Source: Nitrosomonas sp. (lineage in GTDB: Bacteria; Pseudomonadota; Gammaproteobacteria; Burkholderiales; Nitrosomonadaceae). Taken from it: 27,513 bases of DNA. The notes beneath the pieces are model-generated. The model was not told the DNA's origin. It searched no databases and saw only the letters and a list, made by a program, of their open reading frames with translations. Numbering within the stretch: position 1 is the stretch's first letter; each line of letters opens with the position of its first letter. The position numbers and the translations under genes are program-made. The stretch is taken from positions 1 to 27,513 of the forward strand of contig SXJH01000037.1 in assembly GCA_005779435.1 (NCBI GenBank), written 5' to 3'. Below, piece after piece: positions 23,848 through 27,513 of the stretch.

Positions 23848-25116
23848 ATGAAAAAAATCGATACGCACTTAACCGTTGATACTGCGCCGCTGCAAACACG
23901 AACCTCACAGTCCGGCAAATCCGTCCGCCCAGCACTGGCATTACTGCACCGCTGGGCGGGCTTATTTCTCGCTGTTTTCTTGTTCATTTCGGGGATAACC
24001 GGCGCAATTATTTCGTGGGATCACGAGTTGGATGAATGGCTCAATCCCCATTTATTCGATCGACAAAGCCAAGGAGAAGCGCTTTCTCCGCTAATACTTG
24101 CCGATCAACTGGAAGCAGCCGATCCCAGGATATTGATCACCTGGTTGCCGTTGTCCATCGAAGCTGATGAAAATCTGGGACTGGCGGTAACCGGACGCAT
24201 CAATCCCGCCACAGAACAAGCTTTTGAGCTGGATTTCAATCAAATCGCACTGGACCCGGTGAGCGGCGAAGTGCGAGGATCACGCCTGTGGGGTGATATT
24301 TCACTCAGCCAGGAAAATTTCCTGCCTTTTCTGTATAAACTTCACTTCAGCATGCATATCCCTGACGCCTTTGATATCGAGCTCGGTGTCTGGTTCATGG
24401 GCATACTGGCCATCGTCTGGTGCATCGACTGCTTCATCGCGTTATGGATTTCTTTTCCCAACCGGAATGTCTGGCGCAAATCGTTTGCCTTTCGCTGGCA
24501 GCAAGGCGGCTACAAACTGAATTTCGATCTGCATCGCTCCGGCGGGGTATGGCTTTGGCTGATGTTATTGCTGCTTGCCGTGACAGCCGTTTCGATGAAC
24601 CTCAAACGGGAAGTCATGCGCCCTGTGGTCTCGCTATTTTCCACGCTGACCCCCGATCCATTTGCAATGCGCACCCCGAATCCACACAATATGCCGATCG
24701 AACCCCTCGTCGGACGTCACAAAATTCTCCAGCTTGCACGTGCAGAAGCGGAAAAAAGAAATTGGAATGCACCACCCGGCGGCATGTTCTATGAACCGGA
24801 ATACGGCATTTACGGTGTGACCTTCCATGAACCCGGCAACGATCATGTCAATTATGGCCTGGGCAACCCTTGGCTCTATTTTGACGGGAAAGACGGCAGC
24901 TACCTGGGTGATCGCATTCCCGGCAACGGCAGTCTTGGCGATCTCTTTCTGGATGCCCAATTTCCACTTCACTCGGGACGCATCCTCGGATTGCCGGGGC
25001 GCATTCTGGTTTCGCTGCTCGGCATAATGGTCGCCGTGCTCTCAGTAACCGGTGTAGTGATTTGGCAAAGAAAACGCTGGGTGCGGGCGAGAATCGCCCG
25101 CACCCAGGATACGTGA
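23848..25116 (+). CDS. PepSY-associated iron-regulated membrane protein (PiuB/COG3182 family)
   Basis: 422 residues from ATG 23848 (a GTG at 23833 overlaps the transporter end). Four membrane helices: ALLHRWAGLFLAVFLFISGITGAIISW near the N-terminus, LGVWFMGILAIVWCIDCFIALW, VWLWLMLLLLAVTAVSMNLK and a last one at RILVSLLGIMVAVLSVTGVVIW. PepSY-type extracytoplasmic loops lie between, and the WDHELDEWLNP segment after helix 1 is typical. Relatives in siderophore loci are thought to reduce or release iron from ferric siderophores at the inner membrane. It starts 4 bp after the ABC transporter stop, so it is in the same iron-starvation operon. Confidence 0.9.
   Translation: MKKIDTHLTVDTAPLQTRTSQSGKSVRPALALLHRWAGLFLAVFLFISGITGAIISWDHELDEWLNPHLFDRQSQGEALSPLILADQLEAADPRILITWLPLSIEADENLGLAVTGRINPATEQAFELDFNQIALDPVSGEVRGSRLWGDISLSQENFLPFLYKLHFSMHIPDAFDIELGVWFMGILAIVWCIDCFIALWISFPNRNVWRKSFAFRWQQGGYKLNFDLHRSGGVWLWLMLLLLAVTAVSMNLKREVMRPVVSLFSTLTPDPFAMRTPNPHNMPIEPLVGRHKILQLARAEAEKRNWNAPPGGMFYEPEYGIYGVTFHEPGNDHVNYGLGNPWLYFDGKDGSYLGDRIPGNGSLGDLFLDAQFPLHSGRILGLPGRILVSLLGIMVAVLSVTGVVIWQRKRWVRARIARTQDT
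25077..25107. repeat. Perfect 14-bp GC-rich hairpin at the 3' end of the PepSY gene
   Basis: CTGGGTGCGGGCGA (25077-25090) and TCGCCCGCACCCAG (25094-25107) around GAA, within the last codons (RWVRARIARTQ). No T run follows, so it is not a standard terminator, though it could protect or stop the operon mRNA. Confidence 0.9.
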
Positions 25117-25149
25117 TCTATCCGATGGCGGCGGGCATCGCGCGATGCC

Positions 25150-25233
25150 TTATTCCTGCAGAACGAAACTGAACGATTGCAAAGCCACTGCACGCACCGG
25201 CTGACCGTTGCGCAACGGCGGATGGCAATGCCA
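25150..25233 (-). pseudogene. TonB C-terminal domain scrap
   Basis: The minus strand reads WHCHPPLRNGQPVRAVALQS then FSFVLQE-stop. The W-x-x-x-PxxRNGQPV-x-a-x-x-x-x-F-x-F-x-L pattern is the last strand pair of TonB-family energy transducers. A stop codon lies just upstream in frame (25237-25239) and no other TonB region is seen, so only about 27 codons survive. It sits in the siderophore locus, where a dedicated tonB would be expected. Confidence 0.55.
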
Positions 25234-25781
25234 GGATCAGTCAAATCATTTTGCGTGCACATATTTCGGATTGTTCCTATGAGCTTTTGGCTCCCGCGCG
25301 ACCGGAATGCCAAGCCATACTCCGATCCGGACTTGGCGATCATCGGGAAACAACCGCTGGGGCTCGAATTAACCTCACAATTGACGGAAGAAAGACGGCG
25401 TCAGTCCTTACAATTGGCACAACCTGCGCCGATTCCTCACACAACTTGGTGCTGCACTTCAATCAATTACTCCGATTTCTCAGATTGCCGGGTTAATTTG
25501 GAGTTTTCGCTTCTTCCAGTAAATGTCTCAACGTGTCTCGTTTTTCCTCACATCCGAGTGGTACTCAATTTGAAAAACCCTATGACTGCCATATCTGTAT
25601 TCCATACCACACTTCCATTCGTACGGCATATTCTCGCAGCTAAAGCCGGTGGTTTAAACCTTGTGATTGATAATTAGATTCGACCATTGCATTAATAAGA
25701 ATAAGAACGCTTCTTATTTCACTATACGAATCAATTTAGGAGAAATTCAAGAAATTTACCAAACTTAAGGCTTCGCGCTGC
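25234..25781. other. Gene-poor 550-bp stretch in the siderophore locus
   Basis: No convincing gene. A plus-strand frame at 25251-25496 (YELLAPARPECQAILRSG onward) has normal-looking amino-acid content but no family I recognise and no ribosome site, so it may be gene debris. Near 25700-25718 AATAAGAA-CGC-TTCTTATT is a perfect 8-bp dyad, about 14 of 18 positions like a Fur site; it could instead be a weak terminator for the sigma gene. AGGAGA at about 25738 is not followed by a start codon. Confidence 0.5.
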
Positions 25782-26303
25782 TTATTGCTTACTGGATAAA
25801 GCTTCCTTACAGTGGCGAATAGCGACATGAATCAGTCTGTTTACCAGAGAAACAGATATTTGGAGTTCTTCCGCAATCTTATGCTGTGTACGTCCTTCAA
25901 GACGATAAAGTTCAAATACCCTACGAGTTCTCTCTGGAAGCATACTCAGCGCGGTCATTATCAGATTCAAACTTTGGTAGTGCATCAAATAAGTATCGGG
26001 CGTCCGCTGCTTGTCAGGCACTAAAAGGCCTTCTTCTTCACTGTCGAATAAATCCAACTCTAACATTGAGCGCCGGTATTGATCAATTGCTACATTGCGG
26101 ACAGTCTGAAATAAATAGGCAACCGGTTGCTTCACTTCCGATTTATTAGCGGAACAATCACGAATCTTGAGATAAGCGTCATGAATCACATCATCCGCTA
26201 GATCCCAGTCCCCCAAAATCTTAAATGCGGCTCGCCGCAATTGTGTTCGATGCGCAATAAATAACGCCTCGATTTGAAAAAAATACTCATCTTCTGAATT
26301 CAT
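25782..26303 (-). CDS. ECF sigma factor, FecI/PvdS iron-starvation group
   Basis: 173 residues. Region 2 (about 12-78) contains ILGDWDLADDVIHDAYLKI and VRNVAIDQYRR. Region 4 (about 115-168) contains LPERTRRVFELYRLEGRTQH and the helix-turn-helix EELQISVSLVNRLIHVAIRHC. It recruits RNA polymerase to iron-starvation promoters. No FecR anti-sigma gene lies beside it and the local receptor has no signalling domain, as in PvdS-type regulation where supply of the sigma, set by Fur, is the control. There is no Shine-Dalgarno before the ATG at 26301-26303, which lies in a 13-bp hairpin loop. The likely targets are the two TAAAT-N16-CGT promoters at 22.2-22.45 kb. Confidence 0.92.
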   Translation of the reverse strand: MNSEDEYFFQIEALFIAHRTQLRRAAFKILGDWDLADDVIHDAYLKIRDCSANKSEVKQPVAYLFQTVRNVAIDQYRRSMLELDLFDSEEEGLLVPDKQRTPDTYLMHYQSLNLIMTALSMLPERTRRVFELYRLEGRTQHKIAEELQISVSLVNRLIHVAIRHCKEALSSKQ

Positions 26304-26330
26304 GATAATGAATCAGAAATTCAGAAGATG
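26288..26330 (-). promoter_or_regulatory. Hairpin enclosing the sigma-factor start codon
   Basis: Arms CATCTTCTGAATT and AATTCAGAAGATG (plus strand 26288-26300 and 26318-26330) are perfect 13-bp reverse complements. In the mRNA the 17-nt loop ends with the AUG, and the 3' arm covers codons 2-6. The 5' arm is the end of the 44-codon upstream ORF, whose stop lies in the loop 9 nt before the AUG. Translation of that ORF would melt the hairpin. Confidence 0.7.
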
Positions 26331-26447
26331 CATTAATGAGAAACAATGTAAATTGATGACTTGAGACAGCATCTTTTGCGAGTCATCAATAATTAACCAA
26401 CGATACGCTATTAAAATTAAATGCTTAAATTTCTTTTTCCCAACCAT
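26313..26447 (-). CDS. 44-codon leader ORF upstream of the sigma factor
   Basis: ATG at 26447 opens a 44-residue frame (MVGKKKFKHLILIAYRWLII, ending SLMHLLNF) preceded by GGGGAT at about 8 nt. It has a lysine-rich start and a short hydrophobic run, with no family I recognise. It ends 9 nt before the sigma ATG, inside the loop of the start-codon hairpin. That arrangement suggests translational coupling or a leader peptide rather than a protein with its own job. Confidence 0.4.
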   Translation of the reverse strand: MVGKKKFKHLILIAYRWLIIDDSQKMLSQVINLHCFSLMHLLNF

Positions 26448-26612
26448 AATACTATCCCCAAGTGAGTGCTGTGATAGCTGGCTGGCAAGTAATGTAAGTT
26501 TGTTGGCTGGCTAAAAGGTTATTTTTCCGCTGTTAAACTAAGATACAAATTATCGCTTATCGCTGCAGACTTGATTAAATAAGATCATTTTTGTAATTTA
26601 TGAATTAAACGA

Positions 26613-26631
26613 GATAATGATAATCATTATT
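26613..26631. promoter_or_regulatory. Fur box
   Basis: GATAATGATAATCATTATT matches the classical 19-bp Fur consensus GATAATGATAATCATTATC at 18 of 19 positions. It covers the -10 of the predicted sigma-gene promoter, so Fur with Fe2+ would block it. Confidence 0.9.
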
Positions 26632-26645
26632 ATTTGAGTTGTAAA
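26617..26645 (-). promoter_or_regulatory. Predicted sigma-70 promoter of the leader ORF and sigma gene
   Basis: On the minus strand TTTACA (26640-26645, 5 of 6), 17 bp, TATCAT (26617-26622, 5 of 6). Transcription would begin near 26610, giving a leader of about 300 nt before the sigma start. The -10 is inside the Fur box. The rest of the 26448-26612 leader is AT-rich and holds a direct repeat of GGCTGGC (about 26479 and 26507). Confidence 0.65.
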
Positions 26646-26651
26646 TTTTAA

Positions 26652-26876
26652 CTACAGAAACACCGTATGCCCCAGTTCGCTCAGCTTGCGTGCCCAGTAA
26701 TGCATGCCACTACAGGCTTCCAGCCCAATCCGGCAAGATTCGATCTTTGCAAACCACGACAGTACCTGGCTTCGCCTCAATTGCTTGCGCTCCACCACCC
26801 GTCCTTGTGCATTAGCAGCGTGTACCTGAAAAACATTCTTTGCCAAATCCAAACCAACTACGCTAATCTTCTTTAT
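26652..26876 (-). pseudogene. IS110-family transposase N-terminal remnant
   Basis: The minus strand reads KKISVVGLDLAKNVFQVHAA followed by NAQGRVVERKQLRRSQVLSW and GLEACSGMHYWARKLSELGH, ending TVFL-stop at 26652. This is the N-terminal RuvC-like (DEDD) part of IS110 transposases, with the first Asp in GLDLAKN and the Glu in GLEACS. Only about 75 of some 340 codons remain, and the expected start codon reads ATA (26874-26876). The truncation lies about 7 bp from the sigma-gene promoter -35. Confidence 0.85.
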
Positions 26877-26979
26877 TGGTCAGCGAATTTTTAACATTGC
26901 CGATCTCTTCATCATCGGATTTCTGCTGTTTACTTCTTTCAGCATCCGGGCGAATGCGCTATAGTCAAAATAGTAAATT

Positions 26980-27003
26980 CCGATGCCCTTTTCGAGGCAT
27001 CGG
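26980..27003 (+). promoter_or_regulatory. Hairpin in the cysK 5' leader
   Basis: CCGATGCC (26980-26987) and GGCATCGG (26996-27003) form a perfect 8-bp stem with an 8-nt loop. A possible -10, TATAGT (26960-26965), with a poor -35, would place the hairpin near the 5' end of an 80-nt leader. No T run follows. The 180-bp gap 26877-27054 holds nothing else. Confidence 0.45.
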
Positions 27004-27054
27004 TATCGACCAATAAGACATTTGCATTCACACAAAAAATAAAGGAAAAAATTC

Positions 27055-27513
27055 ATGGCACATTGGTTTGAGGACAACTCGCTATCGATAGGACGTACGC
27101 CGTTGGTGCGCTTGAATCGCGTAACGGACGGTGCGTCGGCGTTGGTGCTGGCAAAAATCGAGGGACGCAATCCGGCGTACTCGGTGAAATGCCGCATTGG
27201 CGTGGCGATGATCGATGCCGCCGAGCGCGATGGTTTGCTGGGCTCTGGCAAAGAGATCGTCGAGCCAACCAGCGGCAATACCGGCATTGCATTGGCGTTT
27301 GTTGCGGCGGCTCGCGGCATTCCACTGACGTTGACGATGCCGGAAACGATGAGTATGGAGCGACGTAAATTGCTGGTGGCATTGGGTGCCAAGCTGGTAC
27401 TGACGGAAGGCGCGCGCGGCATGAGCGGCGCAATCGCCAAGGCGGACGAAATCGTCGCTTCCGACCCGGGGCGTTATGTGTTGCTGCAACAGTTCAAGAA
27501 TCCCGCCAATCCG
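27055..27513 (+). CDS. cysK: Cysteine synthase A (O-acetylserine sulfhydrylase), 5' part
   Basis: 153 codons, open at the window end; the full enzyme is about 310-320 residues. It makes cysteine from O-acetylserine and sulfide with pyridoxal phosphate. FEDNSLSIGRTPLVRLNRV, then EGRNPAYSVKCRIG with the PLP lysine Lys45, the substrate loop TSGNTG (72-77) and TLTMPETMSMERRKLL closely follow E. coli CysK rather than CysM. The ATG has AAAGGA about 9 nt upstream. Confidence 0.96.
   Translation, partial: MAHWFEDNSLSIGRTPLVRLNRVTDGASALVLAKIEGRNPAYSVKCRIGVAMIDAAERDGLLGSGKEIVEPTSGNTGIALAFVAAARGIPLTLTMPETMSMERRKLLVALGAKLVLTEGARGMSGAIAKADEIVASDPGRYVLLQQFKNPANP

Noticed and set aside
25520..25541. Third TAAAT...CGT pair
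   Set aside because: The spacer is 14 bp, it lacks the CTCATTCGTCT side, and no gene follows.
26880..27440. 186-codon minus-strand frame opposite cysK
   Set aside because: The plus strand encodes a near-textbook CysK; the antisense frame is its shadow.

Overview
The window is about 27.5 kb of chromosome from a Gram-negative bacterium. The protein families point to the Betaproteobacteria, and the protein style and gene mix (many iron-uptake functions, transposase debris, moderate GC) suggest a Nitrosomonas-like ammonia oxidiser. That placement is inference; the window has no rRNA or marker gene that proves it.

Layout. (1) 1-12.2 kb is housekeeping: the 3' end of pntB, a bidirectional terminator, an hsp20 gene with a heat-shock-type promoter, an unknown membrane protein, and an overlapping leftward operon (LpoA/LppC-like lipid-free precursor, yraN, lipoprotein hydrolase) that diverges from rsmI-pyrC with only 10 bp between starts. 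Then come small membrane proteins, including a 24-residue one, trxB, an Smr-domain gene and a dksA-like gene. (2) 9.0-12.3 kb is a compact leftward three-gene operon: a CDP-alcohol phosphatidyltransferase with an extra N-terminal domain, a diacylglycerol-kinase-family enzyme, and a protein I read as a bacterial relative of mitochondrial TAM41 CDP-diacylglycerol synthase. Together they could run diacylglycerol to phosphatidate to CDP-diacylglycerol to a phospholipid. (3) 12.37-18.3 kb is a leftward tripartite RND efflux operon (outer membrane factor, fusion protein, pump); an ISL3-type transposase remnant touches the end of the pump gene.

(4) 18.3-26.65 kb is a partly decayed siderophore locus. 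A leftward operon holds a truncated hydroxylase (PvdA/IucD type), a TonB-dependent receptor and an esterase-like hydrolase. A rightward operon holds a PvdE/SyrD-type ABC transporter that has lost the middle of its ATPase domain, and a PepSY iron-regulated membrane protein. The divergent region carries two oppositely oriented copies of a TAAAT-N16-CGT motif, the known promoter class of PvdS-type iron-starvation sigma factors, and both copies share the same extended -10 side. A PvdS/FecI-type sigma gene lies at the far end of the locus. Its own predicted promoter is covered by a near-perfect Fur box, and its start codon sits in a 13-bp hairpin whose 5' arm is the end of a 44-codon upstream ORF. 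The readable circuit is therefore Fur, then sigma factor, then two divergent siderophore promoters, although the biosynthetic genes are mostly gone. A tonB C-terminal scrap and an IS110 scrap flank the sigma gene.

(5) 26.9 kb to the end is cysK (cysteine synthase A), running off the window.
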